Source: Streptomyces cinerochromogenes | GTDB lineage: Bacteria > Actinomycetota > Actinomycetes > Streptomycetales > Streptomycetaceae | NCBI RefSeq assembly: GCF_014648635.1 | Contig: NZ_BMRM01000010.1 | Location: 124,001 to 188,000, forward strand | Reading direction: 5' to 3' | DNA: 64,000 nucleotides | Shown here: one piece after another, positions 49,735-58,025 of the stretch | Layout of the letters: every line of letters starts with the position of its first letter | How positions within the stretch are numbered: the first letter of the stretch is position 1 | Program-made: the position numbers and the translations under genes | The notes under the pieces: model-generated | Database searches by the model: none | What the model was told of the DNA's origin: nothing | What the model saw: the letters and a program-made list of their open reading frames with translations, nothing else

Positions 49735-50901
49735 TCAGCCCCGCGCCCCCAGCAGATGGTCCATCGCCAGCTGGTCAAGGCGCTCGAAGGCCATGCCGCG
49801 CGTGGCGGCCTCCTCCACGTCGAAGTCCTCGAAGGCCGCGCGGTCGGCGAGCAGGCCCTGCAGGCCGTCGGCCGCGGTCGGCTGGGCCAGCTGGTCCAGC
49901 CGCGACGCGCGCAGCGCCTCCTGCACCTCCGGGTCCGCACGGAAGGCGGCCGCACGCTCCTTGAGGATGAGGTAGTTGCGCATGCAGCCGGCCGCGGACG
50001 CCCAGACGCCGTCGAGGTCCTCGGTCCGCGGCGGCTTGAAGTCGAAGTGGCGGGGCCCTTCGTAACCCGCGCTCTCCAGGAGGTCGACGAGCCAGAAGGC
50101 GGCCCGCAGGTCGCCCGCGCCGAACCGCAGGTCCTGGTCGTACTTGATCCCGGACTGGCCGTTGAGGTCGATGTGGAAGAGCTTGCCCGCCCACAGGGCC
50201 TGCGCGATGCCGTGCGGGAAGTTCAGACCGGCCATCTGCTCGTGGCCGACCTCCGGGTTGACGCCGTACAGCTCGGGCCGCTCCAGGCGCTCGATGAAGG
50301 CCAGCGCGTGCCCGACGGTGGGCAGCAGGATGTCGCCGCGGGGCTCGTTCGGCTTGGGCTCGATGGCGAAGCGGAGATCGTAACCCTGGGAGACGACGTA
50401 CTCGCCCAGCAGGTCGAAGGCCTCCTTCATCCGGTCCAGGGCGACGCGTACGTCCTTGGCGGCCCCGGACTCGGCGCCCTCGCGACCGCCCCACGCGACG
50501 TACGTCCTGGCGCCGAGCTCGGCCGCGAGGTCGATGTTGCGGATCGTCTTGCGCAGAGCGTAGCGGCGCACGTCGCGGTCGTTGGCGGTGAAAGCGCCGT
50601 CCTTGAAGACGGGGTGGGTGAAGAGGTTGGTGGTGGCCATCGGGACGGTCATGCCGGTGGCGTCCAGGGCCTGCCGGAACCGCTTGACGTGCGACTCGCG
50701 CTCGGTGTCCGAGGACCCGAAGGGGATCAGGTCGTCGTCGTGGAAGGTCACTCCGTGGGCGCCGAGCTCGGCCAGGCGCTGCACCGTCTCGACCGGGTCG
50801 AGGGCACGGCGGGTGGCGTCGCCGAACGGGTCCCTTCCCTGCCAGCCGACGGTCCACAGGCCGAAGGTGAACCTGTCCTCGGGGGTGGGCTGGTAGTTCA
50901 T
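49735..50901 (-). CDS. xylA: xylose isomerase
   Basis: A 388-residue Actinobacteria-type xylose isomerase that interconverts D-xylose and D-xylulose (also glucose/fructose) using two divalent metals. Key elements: FTFGLWTVGWQGRDPFGDAT, catalytic-His segment GVTFHDDDLIPFG, WGGREGAES, metal-site FAIEPKPNEPRGD, NPEVGHEQMAGLNF and HIDLNGQSGIKYDQDLRFG. Length and motifs match the Streptomyces industrial enzyme class. It is divergent from xylB across a 156-base control region. Confidence 0.97.
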   Translation of the reverse strand: MNYQPTPEDRFTFGLWTVGWQGRDPFGDATRRALDPVETVQRLAELGAHGVTFHDDDLIPFGSSDTERESHVKRFRQALDATGMTVPMATTNLFTHPVFKDGAFTANDRDVRRYALRKTIRNIDLAAELGARTYVAWGGREGAESGAAKDVRVALDRMKEAFDLLGEYVVSQGYDLRFAIEPKPNEPRGDILLPTVGHALAFIERLERPELYGVNPEVGHEQMAGLNFPHGIAQALWAGKLFHIDLNGQSGIKYDQDLRFGAGDLRAAFWLVDLLESAGYEGPRHFDFKPPRTEDLDGVWASAAGCMRNYLILKERAAAFRADPEVQEALRASRLDQLAQPTAADGLQGLLADRAAFEDFDVEEAATRGMAFERLDQLAMDHLLGARG

Positions 50902-50943
50902 GCCGCGGCTCCTTGCTGCGTACGACTATTCGTCATGGCGGTT

Positions 50944-50955
50944 TACAAATTAGTA
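50944..50955. promoter_or_regulatory. AT-rich dyad between xylA and xylB
   Basis: TACAAATTAGTA is an imperfect dyad in an otherwise GC-rich divergent promoter region, 43 bases from the xylA start. It is a candidate site for the ROK regulator encoded after xylB. Confidence 0.5.
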
Positions 50956-50984
50956 TGCGGACGCACCGCTGGGAAGAGACAAGA

Positions 50985-51016
50985 TGTCTTCGACAGCAAG
51001 GTGTCTTCGAAACAGC
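50985..51016. repeat. direct repeats in the xylB leader
   Basis: TGTCTTCGACAGC (50985-50997) and TGTCTTCGAAACAGC (51002-51016) lie in tandem 42 bases before xylB. They could be operator half-sites or an additional regulator site. Confidence 0.5.
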
Positions 51017-51057
51017 CCACCGCACGTCCCGCGGAGCCGCGGAAGAGGGAGAGCCCG

Positions 51058-52503
51058 ATGTCAGCAGCCGAGGGTCCGCTCGTCGTCGGGGTGGACACGT
51101 CCACCCAGTCCACGAAGGCGCTGGTCGTCGACGCGTCCACCGGTCAGGTGGTGGCGAGCGGCCAGGCCCCGCACTCCGTGACCTCCGGAGCGGGCCGTGA
51201 GAGTGATCCGCGTCAGTGGTGGGACGCCCTGTGCGCGGCACTGCGCCAGTGCGGTGACGCGGCGCACGAGGCGGCGGCGGTGTCGATCGGCGGCCAGCAG
51301 CACGGTCTGGTCACCCTCGACGAGCACGGCGAGCCGGTGCGTCCGGCGCTGCTGTGGAACGACGTCCGCTCGGCACCGCAGGCGCGTCGGCTGGTGGACG
51401 AGCTGGGCGGACCGAAGGCCTGGGCCGAACGCACCGGCAGCGTGCCCGGGGCGTCCTTCACGGCCACCAAGTGGGCGTGGCTCGCCGAGCACGAGCCGGA
51501 GGCGGTCCGCGCGACCCGGGCGGTACGGCTCCCCCACGACTACCTCACCGAGCGCCTGACCGGACAGGGCACGACCGACCGCGGCGACGCCTCGGGCACC
51601 GGCTGGTGGGCGTCCGGGACGGAGGCGTACGACGAGGAGACCCTCGCGCACATCGGTCTCGACCCGGCGCTGCTGCCTCGGGTGGTGCGGCCCGGCGAGG
51701 TCGCCGGCACCGTGCGTGACAGCCACGACCTGCCGTTCTCCAAGGGCACGCTGGTGGCTCCGGGTACCGGCGACAACGCGGCGGCGGCGCTGGGCCTCGG
51801 CCTCAGGCCGGGCACCCCGGTGCTGAGCCTCGGCACCTCGGGCACCGTCTACGCCGTCTCCAGGCACCGCCCCACCGACCCGACCGGCACGGTGGCGGGC
51901 TTCGCCGACGCGCGCGGGGACTGGTTGCCGCTCGCGTGCACCCTGAACTGCACCCTCGCGGTGGACCGCGTCGCCGCCCTGCTGGGCCTGGACCGGGAGG
52001 CCGTGGAACCGGGCGGCTCGGTGACCCTCCTGCCGTACCTGGACGGCGAGCGCACCCCCAACCTTCCGCACGCCTCCGGACTGCTGCACGGGCTGCGCCA
52101 CGACACCACCGCCGGTCAGCTGCTGCAGGCGGCCTACGACGGCGCGGTGCACGCGCTGCTCGGCGCCCTCGACCTGGTCCTCGACGAGGACGCGGACCGC
52201 GGCACCCCGCTGCTCCTGATCGGCGGAGGGGCCCGGGGAACGGCCTGGCAGCAGACGGTGCGCCGGCTGTCGGGCCGGCCCGTCCAGGTGCCGGAGGCCA
52301 AAGAACTGGTCGCCCTCGGCGCGGCGGCGCAGGCGGCCGGTCTGCTGACCGGCGAGGACCCCGCGGCGGTGGCCCGCCGCTGGAACACGGCCGCGGGCCC
52401 GGTCCTCGAGGCCGTGGAACGGGACTCGTCGGCGCTCGACCGGATCACCGGGGTACTCTCCGACGCGGCCCCGCTGCTGGAGCGGGACCCGAACACCCAG
52501 TGA
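51058..52503 (+). CDS. xylB: xylulokinase
   Basis: A 481-residue FGGY-family kinase that phosphorylates D-xylulose to xylulose 5-phosphate for the pentose phosphate pathway. The N-terminal ATPase fold shows VVGVDTSTQSTKALVVDAST, QQHGLVTLDEHGEPVRPALL and WNDVR; the second half shows GTGDNAAAALGLG and LLLIGGGARGTAWQQTVRRL. AGGGAG lies eight bases before ATG 51058. The ROK regulator gene follows 51 bases later, so xylB and the regulator are probably co-transcribed. Confidence 0.96.
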   Translation: MSAAEGPLVVGVDTSTQSTKALVVDASTGQVVASGQAPHSVTSGAGRESDPRQWWDALCAALRQCGDAAHEAAAVSIGGQQHGLVTLDEHGEPVRPALLWNDVRSAPQARRLVDELGGPKAWAERTGSVPGASFTATKWAWLAEHEPEAVRATRAVRLPHDYLTERLTGQGTTDRGDASGTGWWASGTEAYDEETLAHIGLDPALLPRVVRPGEVAGTVRDSHDLPFSKGTLVAPGTGDNAAAALGLGLRPGTPVLSLGTSGTVYAVSRHRPTDPTGTVAGFADARGDWLPLACTLNCTLAVDRVAALLGLDREAVEPGGSVTLLPYLDGERTPNLPHASGLLHGLRHDTTAGQLLQAAYDGAVHALLGALDLVLDEDADRGTPLLLIGGGARGTAWQQTVRRLSGRPVQVPEAKELVALGAAAQAAGLLTGEDPAAVARRWNTAAGPVLEAVERDSSALDRITGVLSDAAPLLERDPNTQ

Positions 52504-52554
52504 CCAGGCCGCCCGCCTCCAGCCGGGCGGCAGACACCGAGGATTGACGGAGGC

Positions 52555-53763
52555 ATGACCGCACCGCTGCACGAGGCGCGTCCACAGAGCGCCGGACGCT
52601 CCCTGCCGGACACCCAGCAGGGCATGCGCCGGCGCAACCTCGCCCGGGTCCTGCACGCCGTCAGCGCCGAGGGCTCACTGTCCCGCGCGGCGGTCGCCTC
52701 ACGGATCGGGCTGACCCGGGCGGCGGTGTCGACACTGGTGGACGAGCTGATCCGCTGGGGGTTGCTGGAGGAACTGGGCCCCGAGCGGCCGGGCCGGGTG
52801 GGACGGCCCGGGTCGGCGCTCGCGGTCAGCGGCCGGGGTCCGGCCGGGATCGGGGCGGAGATCGGCGTCGGCCATCTCGCGGTGTGCGCGGTCGACCTGC
52901 GCGGCGAGGTCCGGGCGCGGGCCGTGCGGCACGGCGCCAACCGGGGCCGGGCGGCCGGGCCCGTGATCGAGGAGCTGACGGAGCTGATCCGCCGGGTCGT
53001 CTCGGAGGCTGAGCGGGCGGAGCTCTGGCCCGCCGGTCTCGCGGTCGCCGTGCCCGGCCTGGTGGCCCGGGACGGACGGACCGTCGTGCGGGCCCCGAAT
53101 CTCGACTGGCACGACACCGACCTCGGCCTCCTGCTCCCCGGCGACTGGCCGCTGACCGTGGACAACGAGGCCAACTTCGGCGCGCTGGCCGAGCTGTGGC
53201 TCGGAGCCGGCACCCCCGGTGACTTCCTGCACGTGTCCGCCGAGATCGGCATCGGCGCGGCCGTGGTCGTCGACGGCAGGCTGCTGCGCGGGACCCGGGG
53301 ATTCGCGGGCGAGCTGGGCCATGTGCCCGTACGGCCGGACGGTCCCGCCTGCCCGTGCGGCGGCCGGGGCTGCCTGGAACAGTACGCGGGTGAGGACGCG
53401 GTACTGCGCGCGGCCGGGCTGGAACCGCGTGAGGATCTGGTGGGTCTGCTCGCCGAGCGCGCCGAGGACGGCGACGAGGGTGTACGGGCGGCTCTGCGGG
53501 ACGCCGGTACGGCGCTCGGGATCGCCCTGACCGGGGCGGTGAACCTCCTCGACCCCGAGACTGTGGTCCTGGGCGGGGCCCTGGCCGGCCTCTCCCCCTG
53601 GCTGCTGCCGTCGCTGGAGGCGGAGCTGACGGGCCGCACGGCGGGCCCGGCCTGCCCCGTGGCTGTGTCCGCGCTGGGCCCGCAGGGTCCCCTGCTGGGC
53701 GCCGCCCACTCGGTCGTCCGAGCGGTGCTGGACGATCCGGCGATGGTGGCGGAGCGATCCTGA
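52555..53763 (+). CDS. ROK-family transcriptional regulator (XylR/Rok7B7-like)
   Basis: A 402-residue ROK repressor. The N-terminal winged HTH is RVLHAVSAEGSLSRAAVASR then IGLTRAAVSTLVDELI; the ROK sugar-kinase-like body follows with DNEANFGALAELWLGAG, AEIGIGAAVVVDGRLLRGTR and the zinc motif CPCGGRGCLEQY. Its place directly behind xylB argues for control of xylA and xylB by xylose or a phosphosugar, as in XylR-type ROK proteins. In Streptomyces related ROK proteins also affect development and antibiotic production. The operator candidates lie in 50944-51016. Confidence 0.94.
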   Translation: MTAPLHEARPQSAGRSLPDTQQGMRRRNLARVLHAVSAEGSLSRAAVASRIGLTRAAVSTLVDELIRWGLLEELGPERPGRVGRPGSALAVSGRGPAGIGAEIGVGHLAVCAVDLRGEVRARAVRHGANRGRAAGPVIEELTELIRRVVSEAERAELWPAGLAVAVPGLVARDGRTVVRAPNLDWHDTDLGLLLPGDWPLTVDNEANFGALAELWLGAGTPGDFLHVSAEIGIGAAVVVDGRLLRGTRGFAGELGHVPVRPDGPACPCGGRGCLEQYAGEDAVLRAAGLEPREDLVGLLAERAEDGDEGVRAALRDAGTALGIALTGAVNLLDPETVVLGGALAGLSPWLLPSLEAELTGRTAGPACPVAVSALGPQGPLLGAAHSVVRAVLDDPAMVAERS

Positions 53764-53790
53764 GCCGCCGGCTCGCCGCACGCCGGGGCC

Positions 53791-53814
53791 GTCCCCCACA
53801 GTTCCGTGGGGGAC
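53791..53814 (+). terminator. hairpin terminator after the ROK gene
   Basis: Perfect 9-bp arms GTCCCCCAC and GTGGGGGAC around the six-base loop AGTTCC, 28 bases after the ROK stop codon. Confidence 0.8.
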
Positions 53815-53881
53815 GTGCCCCCAGGATCCCGTGGTGGCACGGCCCCCGCGGTCCCGCGCTTCGCCCGATCGGGTGATCAAG

Positions 53882-53908
53882 TTATCCACAGCCCGCGACT
53901 TGTCCACG
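53882..53908 (+). other. paired DnaA-box-like 9-mers
   Basis: TTATCCACA (53882-53890), a perfect consensus box, and TTGTCCACG (53900-53908), one base off the Streptomyces form, lie 18 bases apart start to start on the same strand in the ROK to APC-permease gap. No AT-rich unwinding element or box cluster is present. Confidence 0.55.
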
Positions 53909-53979
53909 GAACCGCGGCACGCCCTTCTGCCCAACCGGCCCGAGTCGTACCGTGATTCACGCGGGGCGCAGCCGACGGA

Positions 53980-54061
53980 CCGTCACGAAAGACCGACGAC
54001 CCGTCATGTAGGCCGACGGTCCGTCATGTACGGCCGGCAACCCGTCACGTCCGTCGGCAAG
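53980..54061. repeat. 20-21-bp tandem repeat, four degenerate units
   Basis: Units begin CCGTCA[C/T]G at 53980, 54001, 54021 and 54042 and continue with GGCC[G/GG]ACG-like sequence. They lie in the 502-base gap upstream of the APC permease. Confidence 0.7.
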
Positions 54062-54101
54062 TCGCCAGATCGCGCCGAGGGGCGTCATGGGTGGTGGACG
54101 A

Positions 54102-54178
54102 CTTGTCACGCACGGGCAGGCGGCTCGTCATACACGGGCAGGCGGCTCGTCATACACGGGCAGGCGGCTCGTCACGTC
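54102..54178. repeat. 22-bp tandem repeat, three units plus partial
   Basis: Units at 54102-54123, 54124-54145 and 54146-54167 share CTCGTCATACACGGGC followed by AGGCGG; the first differs at three bases. A partial fourth follows. The array ends 88 bases before the permease ATG. The rest of the 502-base gap (terminator, DnaA-like boxes, another array) holds no gene. Confidence 0.9.
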
Positions 54179-54265
54179 AGGCACGCGCGGGCGGCGGGCG
54201 CTCGCGGAACGAGGGAAACGCGCAGGCGACAGGTGGCAGCGGACTGACACGCACCAGGGGGACAC

Positions 54266-55750
54266 ATGAACGAGGAGCCGACCGGGGCGCTGCGGCGCGA
54301 TGCGATCGGGTTGCGCGAGGTGCTTTTCCAGAGCGTCACGGCGATGGCGCCGGCCGCCGCGGTGGCCGCGTCGATTCCGTCCGGCGCCGCCTTCGCGGGC
54401 GGCAGCCTTCCCCTGGCGGTGCTGGTCGCCCTGGTGGCCTGCCTGTTCACCGCCTCCTGTGTGGCGGAGCTGGCCCGGGAGCTGCCCGCGGCGGGCTCGG
54501 TGGCGACATACGCGGCCCGGGGCCTGCACCCGGCCGTCGGCTTCCTCGTCGGGTGGGCGTACGTCTTCGTGGAGATGCTGGTGCCACCGCTGCTGCTCCT
54601 GCAACTGGGCTTCACGGCGGCCGCCACACTGCACGAGGAGTGGTCCGCGTACCCGGCGGACCTGTGGTGGCCGTGGGCACTGGCGGGAGCCGCGGTGATC
54701 GCCGTGGCCGGATACCTCGGCGTCCGCGCCTCGGCCCGCTTCGGCACCGTCCTCGGTGTCTTCGAGATCCTCGTCCTCCTCGTGTTCGCGGTGCTGCTCA
54801 TCGGCAAGGCGGGCGGCGCGAACACCCTGACGGTGTTCGGCACGGCGCACACCGCCGACGGATACACGGGGGCCGCCGGGGTGTTCGCCGGGTCCGTGTA
54901 CACGGTGCTGGCGTTCGCCGGCTTCGAGGCGGCGGCGCCGCTCGCCGAGGAGACCCGCGACCCGCGGCGGACCATGCACCGCGCGGTCCTGGGCGCGGCC
55001 CTGGGCATCGGCCTGTTCTACGTGCTCACGACGTATGCGATGACCGTCTACTTCGGCCCCGACCGGTTCGCGGAGTTCGGCGCCTCGGGCGCGGCCTCCT
55101 GGGAGGGCGTCGCCCGGTCTTCCTTCGGTCTGTTCTGGGTGCTGGTGTTCCTCGCGGTGGTCAACTCCACGATCGCGAACGCCAACGCGTGCGCGAACGT
55201 CTCGACCCGCACGGCCTTCGCCCTGGCCCGCGTCCGGGTCCTGCCCGGCCTGCTCGCCACGCTCCACCCACGGCACCGCTCCCCCGTGGCCGGCATCGCC
55301 GTGCAGACCGTCGTGGCCGTCACGGCGGTGCTGGGACTCGGCTTCGCCTACGACCCCGTGACCGCGTTCCTGCTCCTCGCCACCGTGATCGTCACCGTCG
55401 TCGTCGGCGTCTACATCATCGTGAACCTCTCCTGCACCGGGCACTTCCTGCGCCGTGGCCGGGCCGCCTTCAAGCCGGTACGGCACCTGCTGTTCCCGGT
55501 GCTGGGCATCGCCGCGTTCGTCCCCGCCCTGCTGACGGCCGCCGGTCTCCCGGTGTTCGACTTCGTCACGGAACTGACGGCTCCGGTGTCCTACGCCGGT
55601 CCGGTCGTCGGCGCCTGGCTGGGGGTGGGCGTGCTCGTCCTGCTGGTGCTCGTACGACGGCATCCCGAGCGCATAGCCGAGACCGCGCGGGTGCACCTCG
55701 ACGCGTACGGCCCCGACGCCGACCGGCAGAGCGGGACCGCGCCCCGCTGA
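54266..55750 (+). CDS. APC-family amino acid/polyamine permease
   Basis: A 494-residue secondary transporter with about 12 TM segments. The APC unwound helix I is SVTAMAPAAAVAASIPSGAA; TM6 contains YTVLAFAGFEAAAPLAEETR, the family signature, followed by DPRRTMHRAVLGA. It imports an amino acid, amine or related compound by cation symport; the ligand is unknown. It is followed on the same strand by an acetamidase-type gene, so uptake of an amide or its parent amino compound is possible. GGGGGA lies upstream of the ATG. Confidence 0.93.
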   Translation: MNEEPTGALRRDAIGLREVLFQSVTAMAPAAAVAASIPSGAAFAGGSLPLAVLVALVACLFTASCVAELARELPAAGSVATYAARGLHPAVGFLVGWAYVFVEMLVPPLLLLQLGFTAAATLHEEWSAYPADLWWPWALAGAAVIAVAGYLGVRASARFGTVLGVFEILVLLVFAVLLIGKAGGANTLTVFGTAHTADGYTGAAGVFAGSVYTVLAFAGFEAAAPLAEETRDPRRTMHRAVLGAALGIGLFYVLTTYAMTVYFGPDRFAEFGASGAASWEGVARSSFGLFWVLVFLAVVNSTIANANACANVSTRTAFALARVRVLPGLLATLHPRHRSPVAGIAVQTVVAVTAVLGLGFAYDPVTAFLLLATVIVTVVVGVYIIVNLSCTGHFLRRGRAAFKPVRHLLFPVLGIAAFVPALLTAAGLPVFDFVTELTAPVSYAGPVVGAWLGVGVLVLLVLVRRHPERIAETARVHLDAYGPDADRQSGTAPR

Positions 55751-55829
55751 CCCGCCGATTGGCAGAGCGAGACCCTGCCCCGCTGACCCGCCGACCCGCT
55801 GACCCGCCGACCCGCCGACCCGCCGACCG
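55721..55829. repeat. 36-bp duplication of the permease 3' end and GACCCGCC array
   Basis: The permease end including its stop (55721-55756) is copied at 55757-55792: both carry GGCAGAGCG[G/A]GACC then GCCCCGCTGACCCGCC. Further GACCCGC[C/T] units follow to about 55829. The remaining ~180 bases before the acetamidase gene show no gene. Confidence 0.85.
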
Positions 55830-56008
55830 GGACTGCGCCTGGCTGACCGGTGGTCACCGCGAGGCCGACCACGTCGTATCCGGCCTCGTTCACGCCCAGG
55901 TCGCGAGCCCCGGCCGGCCCCCTCACCTCCCCGCCCGCCCGGCTGACCACCCCGGCCGACCTGTTGCACCGACCTGACGACCCGCCCCACGAAAGGAGCC
56001 ACGCCACG

Positions 56009-57022
56009 ATGACCGAGCCCCGCATCCTCACCGTGCGCCCGGAACCGGACCAGTACGCCTGGACGTTCGGCGGAGCAGCACCCTTGGCACGGATCGCTCC
56101 GGGCACCGTCCTCGACCTGTACACGGAGGACTGCTTCGCCGGCCGGATCCGCTCCGAGAAGGACCTCGTGTCCGAGGTGTGCGAGTTCCCCTACCTCAAT
56201 CCGCAGACCGGCCCCTTCCACATCGAGGGCGCCGAGCCCGGCGACACCCTGGCCGTGCACTTCGTGTCGATCGAACCGGCCCGCGACTGGGCGGCGTCCA
56301 CGACGGTCCCCCTCTTCGGCGCCCTCACCTCCACCCACACCACTGCCACGCTGCAGCCACCGCTGCCGGAGCGGGTCTGGATCTGGCAGTTGGACCGGGC
56401 CCGGCGGACCGCCCTGTTCCAGGCGCGGGACAGCGACATCCGGGTGGAGCTGCCCCTGGACCCGATGCACGGCACGGTGGGCGTGGCACCCGCCAACCTG
56501 GAGGTGCGCTCGGCCCTGGTGCCGGACGCGCACGGCGGGAACATGGACACGCCCGAGATGCGGGCCGGTGTCACCTGCTACCTGGGCGTCAACGTCGAGG
56601 GCGCCCTGCTCAGCCTCGGCGACGGGCACGCCCGGCAGGGGGAGGGCGAGACCTGCGGAGTGGCCGTGGAGTGCGCGATGAACACGGTGGTGGTCGTGGA
56701 CCTCCTCAAGGGCGTGGCCACACCGTGGCCCCGGCTGGAGTCGGACACGCACATCATGTCGACCGGATCGGCCCGCCCGCTGGAGGACGCGTTCCGCATA
56801 TCCCAACTCGACCTGGTGCACTGGCTTGTGCGCGACTACGGGTTCAGTGAGCTGGACGCGTACCAGTTCGCAACCCAGACGGTCGAGTCACCGTTGGCCA
56901 ACGTATGCGACACGAACTACACCTGCGTGGCCAAGCTCCGCAAGGAGTGGCTGCCCGCACGGGAGACGTACCGCGGTGTGCACGCACGGCTGAGGGAGAC
57001 GGCGCGGGTCCTGCGCGGCTGA
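56009..57022 (+). CDS. acetamidase/formamidase family protein
   Basis: A 337-residue FmdA/AmdA-family amidohydrolase. Typical segments are APGTVLDLYTEDCFAGRIRS, NPQTGPFHIEGAEPGDTLAV, LDPMHGTVGVAPA, GGNMDTPEMRAGVTCYLGVN and GDGHARQGEGETCGVAVECA, with His/Asp/Glu residues that bind metal. It hydrolyses short amides (formamide, acetamide or similar) to acid and ammonia in the cytosol. AAGGAG precedes ATG 56009. It lies between an APC permease and a Tat-exported amidase; a 21-bp tandem array follows it. Confidence 0.93.
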   Translation: MTEPRILTVRPEPDQYAWTFGGAAPLARIAPGTVLDLYTEDCFAGRIRSEKDLVSEVCEFPYLNPQTGPFHIEGAEPGDTLAVHFVSIEPARDWAASTTVPLFGALTSTHTTATLQPPLPERVWIWQLDRARRTALFQARDSDIRVELPLDPMHGTVGVAPANLEVRSALVPDAHGGNMDTPEMRAGVTCYLGVNVEGALLSLGDGHARQGEGETCGVAVECAMNTVVVVDLLKGVATPWPRLESDTHIMSTGSARPLEDAFRISQLDLVHWLVRDYGFSELDAYQFATQTVESPLANVCDTNYTCVAKLRKEWLPARETYRGVHARLRETARVLRG

Positions 57023-57057
57023 GGTCTGCGCCGTACCCCTCCAAAGGCCCCGCCGGA

Positions 57058-57218
57058 CCACGCGAAGCCGCCAGACAACGCGAACGCACCGCCAGACAAC
57101 GCGAACGCACCGCCAGACAACGCGAACGCACCGCCAGACAACGCGAACGCACCGCCAGACAACGCGTACGCACCGCCAGACAACGCGTACGCACCGCCAG
57201 GCCACGCGAACGCACCCG
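57058..57218. repeat. 21-bp tandem repeat, six close units
   Basis: Units start at 57071, 57092, 57113, 57134, 57155 and 57176; each is CCAGACAACGCG[A/T]ACGC followed by ACCG. Units 5-6 carry T where units 1-4 carry A. A degenerate half unit precedes (57058) and a diverged one follows (57197). The array fills most of the 294-base gap between the acetamidase and the Tat amidase genes. Because the unit is 21 bp, frames stay open through it, but no start is supported. Confidence 0.95.
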
Positions 57219-57316
57219 CAGGGCACCCGCGACGGCCTGGCGAAACCGCCCGGAAAGGCATCCCGAAGAAGCTCCCCGAAAAACTCTCCGAACAGCTTCC
57301 CGAAAGGCATCCCGCC

Positions 57317-57922
57317 ATGGACACGAACCGAGCGGAACCGAGGCTCAGCCGGCGACGGCTGCTGAAGGGCGCGGCCCTCGCCGCCGTCCCCTACGCACTG
57401 CTTCCCGACCCGCGTGCCGGAGCACAGACGGGGTTCGTCGACTACCCGCTCGCCGAGTGGCGGCCGGCGAGCGGTTCCAACTACACGGTGTCCGACCGCC
57501 CCGACGACTACGCCATCGACCGGGTGATCATCCACGTCACGCAGGAGACGTACGCCAACACGCTGGCGATCTTCGCCAATCCGCAGAAGAAGGTCTCCGC
57601 GCACTATCTGGTCCGCTCGGCGGACGGGCACGTCGCCCAGTGCGTGCACGAGGCCGACATCGCCTGGCACGCGGGCAACTGGTCCTACAACACACGCAGC
57701 ATCGGCATCGAGCACGAGGGCTGGGTGGACCAGCCCGCCTACTTCACCGACGCCCTCTACGAGGAGTCGGCGAGACTCACGGCGGCGATCTGCACGGCGT
57801 ACGGCATCCCCCGGGACAGAGAGCACATCATCGGCCACTACGAGGTGCCCGGCACCGACCACACCGACCCGGGGCCGCACTGGGACTGGGTGCGCTACAT
57901 CAGACTGGTCAACTTCGCCTAG
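57317..57922 (+). CDS. Tat-exported N-acetylmuramoyl-L-alanine amidase
   Basis: A 201-residue Amidase_2 enzyme with a Tat signal (LSRRRLLKGAALAAVPYALL). Zinc-site segments are DRVIIHVTQETYANTLAIFA, SAHYLVRSADGHVAQCVHEA, IAWHAGNWSYNTRSIGIEHE, and the C-terminal DREHIIGHYEVPGTDHTDPG with the second His and Asp-His. It cuts the amide between muramic acid and the stem peptide, or a related N-acylated target, outside the cell. It is a minimal single-domain relative of the large amidase at 16942-18942. Confidence 0.94.
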   Translation: MDTNRAEPRLSRRRLLKGAALAAVPYALLPDPRAGAQTGFVDYPLAEWRPASGSNYTVSDRPDDYAIDRVIIHVTQETYANTLAIFANPQKKVSAHYLVRSADGHVAQCVHEADIAWHAGNWSYNTRSIGIEHEGWVDQPAYFTDALYEESARLTAAICTAYGIPRDREHIIGHYEVPGTDHTDPGPHWDWVRYIRLVNFA

Positions 57923-58025
57923 CCGGGAGGAGCCGCTTGTCGCACAGGTTGTCCCAGCGAACACGTGGGGTGACGATGGTCCGAGCCACCGTGGTACCGC
58001 CGTTCCACCGTCCGGGGAGGCCGAG

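Noticed and set aside
53870..53910. Replication origin
   Set aside because: Only two DnaA-like boxes, no cluster, no AT-rich element and no dnaA/dnaN genes nearby.
54091..55977. A 628-residue plus-strand frame over the APC permease
   Set aside because: Arg/Gly/Pro shadow of the permease gene in another frame; its N-terminus is only the translated 22-bp repeat.
57055..57240. CRISPR array at the 21-bp repeats
   Set aside because: Units are directly adjacent with no unique spacers, the unit is too short and there are no cas genes. The same applies to the arrays at 54102, 49622 and 47979.
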